Source: Croceitalea dokdonensis DOKDO 023 (GTDB taxonomy: Bacteria > Bacteroidota > Bacteroidia > Flavobacteriales > Flavobacteriaceae). Taken from it: a stretch of 64,000 bases of DNA. A model generated the notes under the pieces. It ran no database searches, was not told the DNA's origin, and saw only the letters and a program-made list of their open reading frames with translations. The first letter of the stretch is position 1. Each line of letters opens with the position of its first letter. Of the stretch, positions 1-10,051 are shown in pieces. A program made the position numbers and the translations under genes. The DNA lies in the NCBI RefSeq assembly GCF_001306415.1, contig NZ_LDJX01000002.1:1-64000 (forward strand). Direction: 5' to 3'.

Positions 1-4
1 GCCG

Positions 5-248
5 TTATTGTATTAATTCCTTTAATTTATCCCTTCCTATTCCAGATTTGTAATATTTTTCCCTTTTCCTTGCTTTTTCTAAGCCTCCAACCTATTCTTG
101 ATACACCAAAAACCCACGGCCGATAGCCTTTGGTTGATTTGGTCTTCCCTTCATTATGCCATTTTAAACGTTGTGCTACGTCCTTGGAAATCCCCTTATA
201 TATTCGACCGTCAACCGTACTTTTTAGTGCATAAAAATAATAAATCAT
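5..248 (-). pseudogene. GIY-YIG nuclease-like gene, frameshifted
   Basis: The first ~45 codons read as the N-terminal half of a small GIY-YIG domain protein (YFYALKSTVDGRIYKGIS, then a KSTKGYRPW segment). After RPWVF the frame shifts: the expected C-terminal half (LEKARKREKYYKSGIGRDK, then LKELIQ and stop) continues in another frame and also contains an in-frame TAG shortly after the shift. An intact protein would be about 80 residues. The open frame at 27-248 is therefore a broken product. Removing one T from the T-run near position 130 restores the frame but not the TAG, so two lesions are needed and a single sequencing error is unlikely. Small GIY-YIG genes of this kind are frequent hitchhikers in Flavobacteriaceae. 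Confidence 0.75.
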
Positions 249-263
249 ATCCCTTCTGTGCTC

Positions 264-283
264 CCTGCCTGCCGGCAGTCAGG
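264..283. repeat. GC-rich imperfect palindrome
   Basis: Twenty bases, cctgcctgccggcagtcagg, form a near-perfect inverted repeat with one mismatched pair. It lies between the tRNA-like fragment and the broken GIY-YIG gene and stands out against the AT-rich surroundings. Confidence 0.6.
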
Positions 284-300
284 TATCCAGCTGAGCTACG
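284..300 (-). other. tRNA-like 5' fragment (D-arm)
   Basis: On the minus strand the sequence CGTAGCTCAGCTGGATA matches the universal start of tRNA genes such as tRNA-Arg (end of the acceptor stem plus D-arm). It is followed at once by the GC palindrome and the GIY-YIG remnant; no anticodon arm, T-arm or CCA-side sequence follows. It looks like a tRNA fragment left by an insertion or recombination next to a tRNA gene. Chance similarity over 17 bases cannot be excluded. Confidence 0.4.
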
Positions 301-351
301 TGGTGGAATTCCACTAATTCTTATCAGAATTTTCTAAATCCCCGCTCCTTC

Positions 352-804
352 CTATTGAGAAAGCTTTGCCTTTACAATAGTGGATATGGTCTTACCATCT
401 GCCTGGCCAGCCAATTCTTTGGAGACCATTCCCATAACTTTTCCCATATCCTGCATTCCCGACGCACCAATACTTTCAATTGTTTGTACGACTACTTTTT
501 CAATTTCCTCTTCCGTTAACTGTTCAGGTAAAAACTTTTCGATAATCGCAACTTGAGCCAATTCTGGGGCTGCCAAATCCTCACGACCCTGCTCGGAAAA
601 AATGGCGGCACTGTCTTTGCGTTGCTTTACCAATTTCTGCACCAGTTTCACCTCATCTTCCTCAGAAAGTCCATCTCCTCCACCTTTGTCTGTCTGAGCC
701 AATAAAATGGCAGACTTTATGGCTCTTAACGATTCTAGTGCCACGGTGTCCTTGGCTTTCATAGCAGCTTTCATTTCTGTCATTACCTTTTCCTGCAAAC
801 TCAT
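352..804 (-). CDS. yqeY: GatB/YqeY domain protein
   Basis: A 150-residue soluble protein covering the full YqeY family: an N-terminal helical part (LQEKVMTEMKAAMKAKD) and a C-terminal part with LPEQLTEEEIEKVV and MGKVMGMVSKELAGQADGK. The family resembles the tail domain of the GatB amidotransferase subunit and is thought to act around aminoacyl-tRNA, but its exact role is not settled. It follows ftsZ on the same strand, separated by a strong terminator hairpin (831-871), so it probably has its own promoter; TATATTCG at 825-832, one mismatch from TAnnTTTG, is a weak candidate. The start ATG at 804 gives the usual family length. Confidence 0.9.
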   Translation of the reverse strand: MSLQEKVMTEMKAAMKAKDTVALESLRAIKSAILLAQTDKGGGDGLSEEDEVKLVQKLVKQRKDSAAIFSEQGREDLAAPELAQVAIIEKFLPEQLTEEEIEKVVVQTIESIGASGMQDMGKVMGMVSKELAGQADGKTISTIVKAKLSQ

Positions 805-830
805 TTGTGCACTGTTTTGGCTTGCGAATA

Positions 831-871
831 TAAAAAATTAACCTGAAAGCAAACACTCACTTTCAGGTTAA
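831..871 (-). terminator. Terminator after ftsZ
   Basis: A perfect 12-bp stem (838-849 paired with 860-871; arm ttaacctgaaag) with a 10-base loop is followed on the minus strand by a T-run (complement of 832-837). It sits 29 bases past the ftsZ stop and probably ends transcription of the whole dcw cluster. Confidence 0.85.
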
Positions 872-899
872 AACAACGTACCTCTGGGTCTTTTTTCCG

Positions 900-2843
900 T
901 TAGTCTACATTATCGTGAAGAAAAGAATTGTTGGAGCGTAACTGAATTTCATCATTACTGTCCTCGCCCAGGCTCATTCTGGAAACCTTCTGGTCTTTAA
1001 CCTCATTATCCAGTTCCAAGCCTTGTCTTTTGTAGGCTGGTTCTTTTTCAATTTCATCAAGGCTGCTACCTCTATTGGAATTGAACTTGTAATTAAATGA
1101 TTTAAACTTATTACGTCTTTGCTCTGCACGTTCCCGCAAGATTTCGCTAATAGGGCTGTTCATTGGGTCTGCTTCGGCCGAATGGCTGCTACCTTCAGAT
1201 GCTGCGGCGGCTTTTATGGTTTTTTTCTCAAAAACGAGCTCATCTTCCACAATTTTTGGTTCATGGGTCTCCGCTACGGATTGTGCACCTGTGAGTTTTT
1301 TCTCCAGTTCCATATACTCCTCCAAATTATAACGGGTCTCATTCTCCTTATCATAATCCAATACTGGACTTACCTCTATATATTCGTTAACCGGTAATTC
1401 CTTGGTATCCTCCGTTAAATCAAAGGAGACCACATTTTCTTCCACAACCTCTTCTTTCAAGGGCATGTCAAACGTAAAAGCTATCTGCTCTTCTTCCGGT
1501 TTTTCAGGAAGGATTTCTTGGGCATCTACCACCTCAATATCATTGAGCACATTCTTAGCTTCAATGATAATAAAATCATCTTCCTTTGGGGTTGCAATAC
1601 GTTCTTCTACTTGTTCTGGAAGCACCTCTTCATAGAACACGTTAAAGTTTTTGATATAACTCGTGGTTTTGATCAGTTCTGGGTTGGCAGTTGATCCTGG
1701 TTCCTCTATCTCTCCTAAATCATGCGTAATCTTTGTCGGGGCCACCTGAATATGCTGCACCTGGTTTGGATTGGCCTCTAATTGTTGTACCGCCTTTTGC
1801 TCATCCCCAAGGGTATGAATTATTTTCTTTGTTTCGGTATTACTTATTTCATCCTGTTGCTCCGTATTGAAACCTGTAGCTATGACCGTAACCGCTATGG
1901 CGTCCCCCAAGCTTTCATCTTCCCCGATACCCATGATAATATTGGCAGTCTGGCCTGCCTCCATTTGGATAAAATCATTGATTTCACCAATTTCATCAAT
2001 GGTTATCTCCTGTCCTCCGGAAACAATAAGCAAAAGGACGTTTTTTGCCCCGGTAATTTTATTATCGTTCAATAGAGGGGAATCCAAGGCCTTGGTAATT
2101 GCCTCGTTCGCTCGCCCGGAACCTGCTGCGGCAGCACTCCCCATAATGGCAGTACCACTATCTGACAGTACGGTTTTTGCATCCCGTAAATCTATGTTTT
2201 GGGTATAATGATGGGTAATCACCTCTGCTATACCTTTTGCGGCCGTGGACAACACCTCATCCGCTTTTGAAAAGCCTGCTTTATAACCTAGGTTCCCATA
2301 GATATCCCTTAATTTGTTGTTATTGATGACAATCAAGGAATCTACATTATTTCGTAGTTTTTCGATTCCTGCCTGGGCCTGCTTGCATCTAGGGGCACCT
2401 TCAAACAAAAAAGGCGTGGTAACGATTCCTACGGTTAAAATTCCTAACTCCTTGGCAACACTGGCAATGATGGGTGCCGCACCTGTGCCCGTTCCACCGC
2501 CCATGCCTGCTGTTATAAATACCATTTTGGTAGTATGCTCAAGCATTGCCTTTATATCCTCCATGCTTTCCATGGCGGCTTGCTCTCCAACAGAAGGGTC
2601 CGCACCTGCACCCAAACCTTCGGTCAGAGAAACACCCAATTGAATTTTGTTGGGTATACTGCTATTTTCTAACGCTTGTGCATCAGTATTACAAATTACA
2701 AAGTCTACGCCATTGATTCCCGCTTGGAACATGTGGTTTATAGCGTTGCTACCACCACCACCAACGCCAATTACCTTAATTACGTTGCTCTTATTTTTGG
2801 GCAAATCAAATGCGATATTATCAAATTCGATGTTCTTACTCAT
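900..2843 (-). CDS. ftsZ: Cell division GTPase FtsZ, long C-terminal tail
   Basis: Tubulin-like GTPase that polymerises into the Z-ring. The GTPase core covers roughly residues 15-330, with VGGGGSNAINHM near the N terminus and the tubulin signature GGGTGTGAAP at about 115-124. The remaining ~315 residues form an unusually long acidic linker rich in Glu, Pro and Val, ending in a more basic segment (RAEQRRNKFKSFNYKFNSNR) and an acidic tip. At 647 residues it is much longer than the ~385 of E. coli FtsZ; extended tails are common in Bacteroidota. It is the last gene of the cluster, 24 bases downstream of ftsA, and is followed by a terminator. Confidence 0.98.
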   Translation of the reverse strand: MSKNIEFDNIAFDLPKNKSNVIKVIGVGGGGSNAINHMFQAGINGVDFVICNTDAQALENSSIPNKIQLGVSLTEGLGAGADPSVGEQAAMESMEDIKAMLEHTTKMVFITAGMGGGTGTGAAPIIASVAKELGILTVGIVTTPFLFEGAPRCKQAQAGIEKLRNNVDSLIVINNNKLRDIYGNLGYKAGFSKADEVLSTAAKGIAEVITHHYTQNIDLRDAKTVLSDSGTAIMGSAAAAGSGRANEAITKALDSPLLNDNKITGAKNVLLLIVSGGQEITIDEIGEINDFIQMEAGQTANIIMGIGEDESLGDAIAVTVIATGFNTEQQDEISNTETKKIIHTLGDEQKAVQQLEANPNQVQHIQVAPTKITHDLGEIEEPGSTANPELIKTTSYIKNFNVFYEEVLPEQVEERIATPKEDDFIIIEAKNVLNDIEVVDAQEILPEKPEEEQIAFTFDMPLKEEVVEENVVSFDLTEDTKELPVNEYIEVSPVLDYDKENETRYNLEEYMELEKKLTGAQSVAETHEPKIVEDELVFEKKTIKAAAASEGSSHSAEADPMNSPISEILRERAEQRRNKFKSFNYKFNSNRGSSLDEIEKEPAYKRQGLELDNEVKDQKVSRMSLGEDSNDEIQLRSNNSFLHDNVD

Positions 2844-2867
2844 GGTGCTTTATTTATTGTGGGTGTT

Positions 2868-4217
2868 TTATTCTGCGTTATCTAAAAAATCTTTCAACTT
2901 TTCTGACCATCGGTCAAAAATGGATTTCTTTTCCTTTACGGCCTTATGTGTGGCGGCAGTGGCCAAATTTTCTGGATCTCCTGCCATTACAGGTTGTTCT
3001 TGGCCTTCATTTTCAGTGGTTTGCTCCCTGTGATTGGCATTTAAGAGCAACTTCTCATCAGTCTTTAATGCGTTCATTAACAATCCAACAGCTGTTGCGT
3101 ACAGCGGACTTGCAATGTCCTCATCAGAATCCCCGGCCAAATGCTCGTTGGGATAACCAATCCTGGTATCCATTCCCGTGATATATTCCACCAGCTGTTT
3201 TAAGTGCTTTAATTGGCTACCGCCGCCAGTAAGTACAATACCGGCAATTAATTTTTTCTTTTGCTCTTCATGCCCGTAATTCTTTATTTCTACGTAGACC
3301 TGTTCTACAATTTCAACAACTCTGGCATGTATAATTTTAGAAAGGTTCTTTAAGGTGATTTCCTTTGGTTCCCTTCCACGTAAACCGGGTATGGAAACAA
3401 TTTCATTGTCCCTGTTCTCGCCAGGCCAGGCGGATCCAAATTTGATTTTTAGCAATTCTGCTTGCTTTTCAATGATGGAACAGCCTTCTTTAATGTCTTC
3501 CGTAATCACGTTACCCCCAAAAGGGATTACGGCCGTATGCCTTATGATACCATCTTTAAAAATGGCTAGGTCCGTAGTACCGCCACCGATATCGATTAGG
3601 GCAACTCCCGCCTCTTTTTCTTCTTGGCTCAAAACCGCCTCTGCGGACGCTAACGGTTCCAAGGTAATATTGGATAAATCCAGTCCAGCACTCTTAACAC
3701 ACCTGCCAATATTCTTAATGGAGTGTACCTGACCCACCACTACATGGAAATTGGCCTCTAGGCGACCACCGTACATTCCTATGGGCTCTTTTATTTCTGC
3801 CTGGCCATCTACCTTGTATTCCTGAGGAAGCACGTGGATAATTTCTTCACCGGGCAACATCACCAGTTTATATACTTGGTTGCACAACTTGTCCAAATCC
3901 TCATCATTGATCACTTCCTCTGCATTAGCCCTTGTGATGTAATCACTATGCTGTAAACTGCGGATGTGCTGACCGGCGATACCCACCACCACCGAAGCTA
4001 TCTTAAGCCCGGAATTGACCTCCGCTTGCTCTACTGCTTGTTGTATGGAAGATATGGTTTGGGTGATATTGTTTACCACCCCCCGGTGTACACCTAAACT
4101 TTTTGAACGGCCAGAACCCAATATCTCAATTTTACCGAACTCATTTTTCCTGCCAATGATGGCCACTATTTTGGTAGTGCCAATATCTAATCCCACTGAA
4201 TAATTACCCTGTTCCAT
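2868..4217 (-). CDS. ftsA: Cell division protein FtsA
   Basis: Actin-like ATPase that tethers FtsZ to the membrane. The 449 residues show the actin-fold phosphate-1 loop at the N terminus (YSVGLDIGTTKIVAIIG), the 1C domain, the phosphate-2 loop (GVALIDIGGGTTDLAIF) and the adenosine motif (IVLTGGGSQL). A Gln/Glu-rich stretch follows residue ~395, and the C terminus (SIFDRWSEKLKDFLDNA) forms the amphipathic membrane-targeting helix typical of FtsA. It lies between ftsQ (3-base gap) and ftsZ (24-base gap), the conserved order. Confidence 0.97.
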   Translation of the reverse strand: MEQGNYSVGLDIGTTKIVAIIGRKNEFGKIEILGSGRSKSLGVHRGVVNNITQTISSIQQAVEQAEVNSGLKIASVVVGIAGQHIRSLQHSDYITRANAEEVINDEDLDKLCNQVYKLVMLPGEEIIHVLPQEYKVDGQAEIKEPIGMYGGRLEANFHVVVGQVHSIKNIGRCVKSAGLDLSNITLEPLASAEAVLSQEEKEAGVALIDIGGGTTDLAIFKDGIIRHTAVIPFGGNVITEDIKEGCSIIEKQAELLKIKFGSAWPGENRDNEIVSIPGLRGREPKEITLKNLSKIIHARVVEIVEQVYVEIKNYGHEEQKKKLIAGIVLTGGGSQLKHLKQLVEYITGMDTRIGYPNEHLAGDSDEDIASPLYATAVGLLMNALKTDEKLLLNANHREQTTENEGQEQPVMAGDPENLATAATHKAVKEKKSIFDRWSEKLKDFLDNAE

Positions 4218-4220
4218 ACG

Positions 4221-4940
4221 TTATATTTTGGTGCAAACAACTTGATTTTCAAACTCTAAACTCACGGCTACATAATCATTTAAAGTATCATCCTTGGTAG
4301 CCTTAACATAAAAAGCCATGAAATTCTTGAACTTGCCTTCCAAGTTTTCTATCCCCCCAAGGTTGACCACAAAATTTTCCAACCTAAATTTTAATTGATA
4401 CTTATCTTCATCCTCTATATGGATTCCAATGACGTTTTTTCTCAAAAAATCATCTCCCATCACAAAATTCAAAATAACATAAGCGTCCTCAAGGCTCTTG
4501 CCAGTTATCTTTCCTGTAATGATGGGTACGCGTGCCGAATGGTATTTAGACAATGGCATGCGTTTTCCCATATCATCCAAATAAAATTTGGAGATGCCTT
4601 CAATTCTACCAATTGGTTTTCGCTGAACTATTTTAGAAATAAGCTCCCCCTCCACAGAGAGATAGACCTGGGCATTTTTTACCATAGGACTGTTTGCAAT
4701 AGTCATTTCTATGGTATCCAAAACTACCTGTTCTTTTGGGGTGTTTTTAAGGCTTCCGAATTTTTGTATCAACATTTTATTAACGGCTTCCTCCGTGAGG
4801 AACAGGTTATTCTCCCCTAGAAATTGGACGGAGATATTCTCAACGTTCTTAGTTTTGCTCCTATGGTCCGCAAAGCCGTACAAACCAACAATGGCCAACA
4901 AAAGAGACAACACTTTAAAAAGGTTCCAGTTAATTTTCAT
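4221..4940 (-). CDS. ftsQ: Cell division protein FtsQ
   Basis: Bitopic division protein of 239 residues. A short cytoplasmic start (MKINWNLFK) is followed by one membrane helix (VLSLLLAIVGLYGFA) and an extracytoplasmic POTRA/FtsQ domain (ENISVQFLGENNLFLTEEAV onward). It links periplasmic and cytoplasmic division proteins. The reading frame is open further upstream, but the ATG at 4940 places the helix at the usual distance from the N terminus and overlaps the end of murC by 11 bases, which suggests translational coupling; the upstream ATG at 4979 would run deep into murC. Confidence 0.93.
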   Translation of the reverse strand: MKINWNLFKVLSLLLAIVGLYGFADHRSKTKNVENISVQFLGENNLFLTEEAVNKMLIQKFGSLKNTPKEQVVLDTIEMTIANSPMVKNAQVYLSVEGELISKIVQRKPIGRIEGISKFYLDDMGKRMPLSKYHSARVPIITGKITGKSLEDAYVILNFVMGDDFLRKNVIGIHIEDEDKYQLKFRLENFVVNLGGIENLEGKFKNFMAFYVKATKDDTLNDYVAVSLEFENQVVCTKI

Positions 4941-6282
4941 GATCAAAAGCATTTTTGATTTTATGTACCTCCAGACCAATGTCCCCAGCCCCCATGGTAA
5001 TGATGACCTCTGGACTTTGGGCCCGTAATTCTTCTATAATTTTTTCTTTTGAAATCTTCTTTTTATTAGGATTTTCCACCATATCCAGTAGCCATTGGCT
5101 ATGCACGCCCTCCATAGGTTTTTCCCTTGCTGGATATATCTCTAACAACAGAATAGCATCAAATTGCGATAGACTTTGGGCAAACTCTGGTCCAAAATCT
5201 TTAGTTCTTGAGAATAAATGGGGTTGGAACACTACCGCTGTTTTTTTATGGGGATGCATTTCCGTCACTGCTTGGTACACCGCATCTATTTCCGTGGGAT
5301 GATGGGCATAATCATCTATAAAAATTAAATTGTCCTGTTTAATGTGATAGGTAAATCTTCGTTTTACCCCTTGAAAGGTTCCCAGGGCATCTGCCAATCC
5401 AGCCAAATCATCTACTTGTTGAGACGCCATGGCAAAAGCCGCCAGACCATTCAGCAGGTTATGTTTTCCCGGTCTTGAAAACCAAACATCCCTTACTATG
5501 GTTTCCGGTGTTTTGATACTAAAACGATACCCACCGTTTTCTAACCTTACCTCTTGAATGTCATAATCCGCATCCTCTTCCAACCCAAAAGTGAGCCCTT
5601 CCAGGGGCAGTCCTTTTTTCACAAGCATTGTTCCATCTGGTTGAAGCTTGGAAGCAAACTCACCAAAGGTCTTTTTAAGTTCAGTATCGGAACCGTAAAT
5701 ATCCAAATGGTCTGCATCCATTGAGGTAATACAGGCCACCGTTGGCGACAACTGTAAAAATGAGCGGTCATACTCATCGGCCTCAACCACAGAAGTGCTG
5801 GTTCCCGTCCATAAAAAATTACTGTTGAAATTTTCTGAAACACCGCCCAGAAAAGCAGTTAACGGAACCTTGAGCTCATGTAACAAATGGGCCAATATGC
5901 ATGAGGTCGTGGTTTTTCCATGTGTACCGGCAACGGCATGGCAATAGGTCCCTTCGGTAATCAGACCCAATACCTCTGACCGTTTTTTAATGGAAAAATC
6001 TTGCGTTTGGAAAAATTGAAGCTCCTTGGATTCCTTGGGGATTGCCGGCGTATAGACCACCAAGGTGCTGTTGGGATTTCTAAACTCCCCGGTTATTTGC
6101 ATAACATCATCCCTATAGTGAATAGCGATACCCAAATCTGTCAATTCCGCTGTCAACGGGCTGGAAACCTGGTCATAACCAGCCACATTTTTGTCCATAA
6201 ATTTAAAGTAACGGGCAAGCGCAGACATCCCTATGCCTCCTATACCAATAAAATAGACGTTATGTATGCTGTTTAAATCCAA
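4930..6282 (-). CDS. murC: UDP-N-acetylmuramate--L-alanine ligase
   Basis: Cytoplasmic Mur ligase that adds L-alanine to UDP-MurNAc. It has the N-terminal Rossmann signature (VYFIGIGGIGMSALARYF), the central ATP-binding loop AGTHGKTTTSCILAHLL, the family motif YAHHPTEIDA and a C-terminal glycine-rich segment (VIITMGAGDI). At 450 residues it is of normal length. It lies between murG and ftsQ, in the dcw order. Confidence 0.97.
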   Translation of the reverse strand: MDLNSIHNVYFIGIGGIGMSALARYFKFMDKNVAGYDQVSSPLTAELTDLGIAIHYRDDVMQITGEFRNPNSTLVVYTPAIPKESKELQFFQTQDFSIKKRSEVLGLITEGTYCHAVAGTHGKTTTSCILAHLLHELKVPLTAFLGGVSENFNSNFLWTGTSTSVVEADEYDRSFLQLSPTVACITSMDADHLDIYGSDTELKKTFGEFASKLQPDGTMLVKKGLPLEGLTFGLEEDADYDIQEVRLENGGYRFSIKTPETIVRDVWFSRPGKHNLLNGLAAFAMASQQVDDLAGLADALGTFQGVKRRFTYHIKQDNLIFIDDYAHHPTEIDAVYQAVTEMHPHKKTAVVFQPHLFSRTKDFGPEFAQSLSQFDAILLLEIYPAREKPMEGVHSQWLLDMVENPNKKKISKEKIIEELRAQSPEVIITMGAGDIGLEVHKIKNAFDHEN

Positions 6283-6307
6283 ATCAAACGTGTTCTATGC
6301 TTTTCTA

Positions 6308-7414
6308 CTAATGTGTTGCTGTTTTGCTTAACAATAATTTTTCAATCTCATCCACGATATGACTGGTTGCCTTGGGCAAGGCCAATCGCTTAATATTTTT
6401 TGATAGCTGATTTTGTCTCACTTCGGAACCCAACAAATTTTTAAAATGGTTTTGAAATTGTGCGTCCAGTTCCTTTTCCATAATCATGATGGCCGCGTCC
6501 TCATTCACCAAAGCCTTCGCGTTTTTGGTTTGATGATCTTCTGCCACATTGGGCGATGGAATAAAAATAGTTGGCTTCCCAACCAAACACAATTCTGATA
6601 CGGACCCTGCTCCCGCCCGCGATATCACAAAATCCGCAGCGGCGTAGGAGTAATCCATTTGGTTTAAAAATGGCCTGACCCTCACATCTTCCGATTCATA
6701 TTTTTGGTACTCCTCCCAATAAAACTTGCCACACTGCCACAGCAGCTGCAAACCAAGCGTTGCAAAAAAGGAAAGCTCCTTTTCTACCAACTGGTTTATG
6801 CGCCTCGCTCCAAGACTTCCGCCCAACACCAATAAAACGGGTTTCTTTGCATCAAACTTAAAACTAACTTTGGCTTGCTGTTGATCTATTGAAATCTCCA
6901 CCAAATCCGAGCGTACCGGATTACCGGTCTTCACTATTTTCTCTTTTGGAAAAAAACGATGCATTCCATCATAGGCCACACAAATCTTATGGGCCTTTGC
7001 GGCCAGAAGTTTATTGGTAATACCTGCATAGGAGTTCTGTTCCTGTAAAACATAGGGCACCTTGGCACGTGCGGCCATCTTCAATAAAGGTCCGCTGGCA
7101 AACCCCCCCGTTCCAATGGCAACATCTGGCTGAAATTGTTTTACTATGTTCCTTGCTTTTACCAAACTACTGATCAATTTAATGGGAAACATTACATTCT
7201 TCAATGTAAGTTTCCGCTGTAATCCACTTATCCAAAGGCCTTTAATTGTGTACCCGGCCTGGGGTACTTTTTCCATCTCCATTTTATCCTTGGCGCCCAC
7301 AAACAGAAATTCCGCATCCGCATACCGGCACTTCAATTCATTGGCTATCGCAATTGCCGGATAGATATGACCACCCGTACCACCACCGGACACTATGAAC
7401 TTATAATTGCCCAC
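6308..7414 (-). CDS. murG: Lipid II synthase MurG (GlcNAc transferase)
   Basis: Membrane-associated GT28 glycosyltransferase that adds GlcNAc to lipid I to make lipid II. The N-terminal glycine-rich loop [19 protein letters not shown], the acceptor-side GTGGFASGP and the C-terminal UDP-GlcNAc region ([19 protein letters not shown]) are all present. The 368-residue length is typical. Its first 14 bases overlap the end of ftsW, which indicates coupled translation. Confidence 0.97.
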   Translation of the reverse strand: MGNYKFIVSGGGTGGHIYPAIAIANELKCRYADAEFLFVGAKDKMEMEKVPQAGYTIKGLWISGLQRKLTLKNVMFPIKLISSLVKARNIVKQFQPDVAIGTGGFASGPLLKMAARAKVPYVLQEQNSYAGITNKLLAAKAHKICVAYDGMHRFFPKEKIVKTGNPVRSDLVEISIDQQQAKVSFKFDAKKPVLLVLGGSLGARRINQLVEKELSFFATLGLQLLWQCGKFYWEEYQKYESEDVRVRPFLNQMDYSYAAADFVISRAGAGSVSELCLVGKPTIFIPSPNVAEDHQTKNAKALVNEDAAIMIMEKELDAQFQNHFKNLLGSEVRQNQLSKNIKRLALPKATSHIVDEIEKLLLSKTATH

Positions 7415-8603
7415 TTAATACTTCTAAAGGGTTATGATCATCTATATCCACTGTTTTTGGTGCAACTTGATTTTTATCACTGGCACTGAGCACAATACCA
7501 ATAGCCAAACAGGTCATCCATATGGCGGTACCCCCCATACTTATTAATGGAAGGGGTTGCCCAGTGGTAGGAAACAATTGCACTACCACACCCATATTGA
7601 TAAAGGCCTGAAAAACAATGGGGAGACCTACCCCTATTACCAGTAGCTTGGCAAAAACGGTTTTTGCAGAATTGGCGACCACCACTATTCTAAACAATAA
7701 CAAAAGATAAAAGAATAGTAGTCCCAAACCACCAACCAGGCCATACTCCTCTATGATAATGGCAAAAATGAAATCTGATGTGCTCTGGGACAAAATGTTC
7801 TTCATCACGCTTTTACCCGCACCTTTTCCAAACAACTCCCCCTCCGCAATAGCCATTTTCGCATAGTTTACCTGCCTAGAAGCATCCGCACTGGCAGCTT
7901 CTGGGTGAATAAATGTATCTATACGGGATTTCCAAGTACCTGCGCGATCCGGAAGCGCTTCCGGGGCTTTATAGAGCACTGCTAGGAACAAACCGGCCAA
8001 TACTATTCCCGTGCCCACAATGATCCCTAGATATTTTAAAGGATAGCCTCCTAAAAAGCAAAGTACGATGACCAGAAACCCAACAATGGCCGCAGTAGAA
8101 AAATTTGCGGGCAATATGAGCCCAATAACCAAACAAACAGGCACCCATAAGGGCAATATGCTCTCTGAAAAAGAGATTTGCCTATCCCTAATCTTACTCA
8201 AATACCTTGCAATCCAAATCATTAAAACGATGGATGCGAGCGTTGAGGTCTGGAACTTCACCCCAATTACAGGGATGGGAATCCAACGATTTGCACTTAC
8301 GCCACCGATATTGGTTTCCACGGTAAGGGTATACCCCAATAGCAAAAGCACTATGGGCAAACCAATCAAGGACAAGCCTTTAAAATAATGGGTAGGTATG
8401 CGGTGTACCGCATAAATAATCATGAACCCTAAAAACAACAGCACGCCATGCTTTACCAAATGTCCCACCGTTGTGCCGGTGTCCTTTACATAGACCAAGT
8501 TGGTACTTGCACTAAAAACCGGTAAAAATGAGAACAGTGCCAATAGTGCCACAATGGCCCAAATGGCTTTATCCCCCTTTAAGTTTTTAAACAATTGCAA
8601 CAC
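7401..8603 (-). CDS. ftsW: FtsW/RodA-family SEDS glycosyltransferase
   Basis: Polytopic membrane protein of 400 residues, about ten hydrophobic segments, SEDS family, which polymerises lipid II at the septum together with a class B PBP. Characteristic stretches are the loop [18 protein letters not shown] and the C-terminal signature [18 protein letters not shown]. Its position between murD and murG beside ftsI argues for FtsW rather than RodA. The gap to murD is 3 bases. Confidence 0.95.
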   Translation of the reverse strand: MLQLFKNLKGDKAIWAIVALLALFSFLPVFSASTNLVYVKDTGTTVGHLVKHGVLLFLGFMIIYAVHRIPTHYFKGLSLIGLPIVLLLLGYTLTVETNIGGVSANRWIPIPVIGVKFQTSTLASIVLMIWIARYLSKIRDRQISFSESILPLWVPVCLVIGLILPANFSTAAIVGFLVIVLCFLGGYPLKYLGIIVGTGIVLAGLFLAVLYKAPEALPDRAGTWKSRIDTFIHPEAASADASRQVNYAKMAIAEGELFGKGAGKSVMKNILSQSTSDFIFAIIIEEYGLVGGLGLLFFYLLLLFRIVVVANSAKTVFAKLLVIGVGLPIVFQAFINMGVVVQLFPTTGQPLPLISMGGTAIWMTCLAIGIVLSASDKNQVAPKTVDIDDHNPLEVLSGQL

Positions 8604-8606
8604 CTC

Positions 8607-10010
8607 TTATAATTTTTTTATAGCTTCCTTAAATTGGTTTCCGCGATCTTCATAGTTTTTAAATAGGTCAAAACTGGCACAGGCAGGGGACAATAACACG
8701 GCATCTCCGCGCTCCGCTATTTTGTAGGCAATCTTTACGGCCTCGCTCATGGCTACAGTCTCTACAATTGGCTCTACCACATTGCCAAAGGTTTCCATTA
8801 GCTTGGCATTATCAACTCCAAGACAAATGATGGCCTTTACCTTTTCCCGTACCAAAGGCATTAATTCATTGTAATCATTTCCTTTATCCACGCCGCCCAC
8901 GATCCAGACAATAGGTTTTTGTATCCCGTCCAAAGCGTAATAGGTCGCATTGACATTGGTTGCCTTGGAATCATTAATATACTCTACGTGGTTAATTTTG
9001 AGCACTTTTTCCAATCTGTGCGGTGCACCTTGAAAATTCTCAATACTCTTTTGAATGGTTTCTTTACGCACTTTTACCAAAAGTGCGGCCATGGATGCTG
9101 CCATGGCATTCTTTAGGTTGTGCTGCCCATCAAGTGTTAAAAATTCTGTACTCATTTTCAAGTTATTTGGTTCTAATTCTATGTGTATTGTTCCGTCTTT
9201 GCACCACGCTCCCCATCGTTGCTCCTTTTCTAAAGAGAATGGCACCAATTTGGACTTGACGGGATGTTTTTTAAGCCAATCTGTTATCACCTTATCGTCT
9301 GCATCATAAATCAGATAATCATTGGCATCTTGGTTCATGGCTATCCTAAACTTGGAGGCTATATAATTTTCAAACGTATGATCATACCGGTCCAAGTGGT
9401 CTGGCGTAATGTTCAGTATCATAGCCACTTTTGGCTTAAAATCCTGAATTCCGTCCAGCTGAAAACTGCTGATTTCCAACACATAGCTCCCAAAGTCCCG
9501 TTCTGCCACCATTTTTGCGAAACTATCACCAATATTGCCGGCCATACCTGCATCTACATCGCCTCCTTTAAGAAGATGGTGCGTAAGCATGGTAGTGGTG
9601 GTCTTTCCATTACTGCCCGTAATGCCTATTATAGTGGCATCCGTAAACCTAGCGGCAAATTCAATCTCTGAGATTACCGGAATCCCTGCGGCCACCAATG
9701 CTTTAACCAATGGAACCCCATCTGGTATCCCGGGGCTTTTCATCACAACATCGGCTTTTTGCAACTCTTGCTGACTATGGCCATCTTCTTCCCATTCAAT
9801 TCCAAGATGTTCTAGAACGTCTTTATATCCTTTCTGTATTTTTCCATTGTCCGAAACAAAAACCTTATATCCTTTTTGCTTCCCTAAAATGGCAGTACCT
9901 ACCCCACTTTCTCCAGCACCCAAAATCACCAGGCAGCCTGCGTTTTCCCTCCTGAAAAGCGATTCCCCTACATCCTGCTTTCTATCTTTTTCATTTTCTC
10001 CAATCATCAT
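8607..10010 (-). CDS. murD: UDP-MurNAc-L-alanine--D-glutamate ligase
   Basis: Mur ligase adding D-glutamate to UDP-MurNAc-L-Ala. The N-terminal domain starts at LVILGAGESGVGTAILGKQ, the ATP loop is ITGSNGKTTTTMLTHHL, and the C terminus has LLSPACASFDLFKNYEDRG. The frame is open to a TTG at 10037; the ATG at 10010 (or 10007) is preferred because it is preceded by an A/G-rich stretch and gives ~466 residues. Even so, about 25 residues (GENEKDRKQDVGESLFRREN) precede the Rossmann fold, slightly more than usual. Confidence 0.93.
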   Translation of the reverse strand: MMIGENEKDRKQDVGESLFRRENAGCLVILGAGESGVGTAILGKQKGYKVFVSDNGKIQKGYKDVLEHLGIEWEEDGHSQQELQKADVVMKSPGIPDGVPLVKALVAAGIPVISEIEFAARFTDATIIGITGSNGKTTTTMLTHHLLKGGDVDAGMAGNIGDSFAKMVAERDFGSYVLEISSFQLDGIQDFKPKVAMILNITPDHLDRYDHTFENYIASKFRIAMNQDANDYLIYDADDKVITDWLKKHPVKSKLVPFSLEKEQRWGAWCKDGTIHIELEPNNLKMSTEFLTLDGQHNLKNAMAASMAALLVKVRKETIQKSIENFQGAPHRLEKVLKINHVEYINDSKATNVNATYYALDGIQKPIVWIVGGVDKGNDYNELMPLVREKVKAIICLGVDNAKLMETFGNVVEPIVETVAMSEAVKIAYKIAERGDAVLLSPACASFDLFKNYEDRGNQFKEAIKKL

Positions 10011-10051
10011 ACTTCCATTTTCCCACAGCCATGGCAACGACTAGGGACTGG

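Noticed and set aside
284-300. Complete tRNA-Arg gene
   Set aside because: Only the D-arm region matches; anticodon arm, T-arm and acceptor 3' side are missing.
1119-1397. Plus-strand ORFs opposite ftsZ, murD and other dcw genes
   Set aside because: Shadow frames of strongly conserved minus-strand genes without features of their own.
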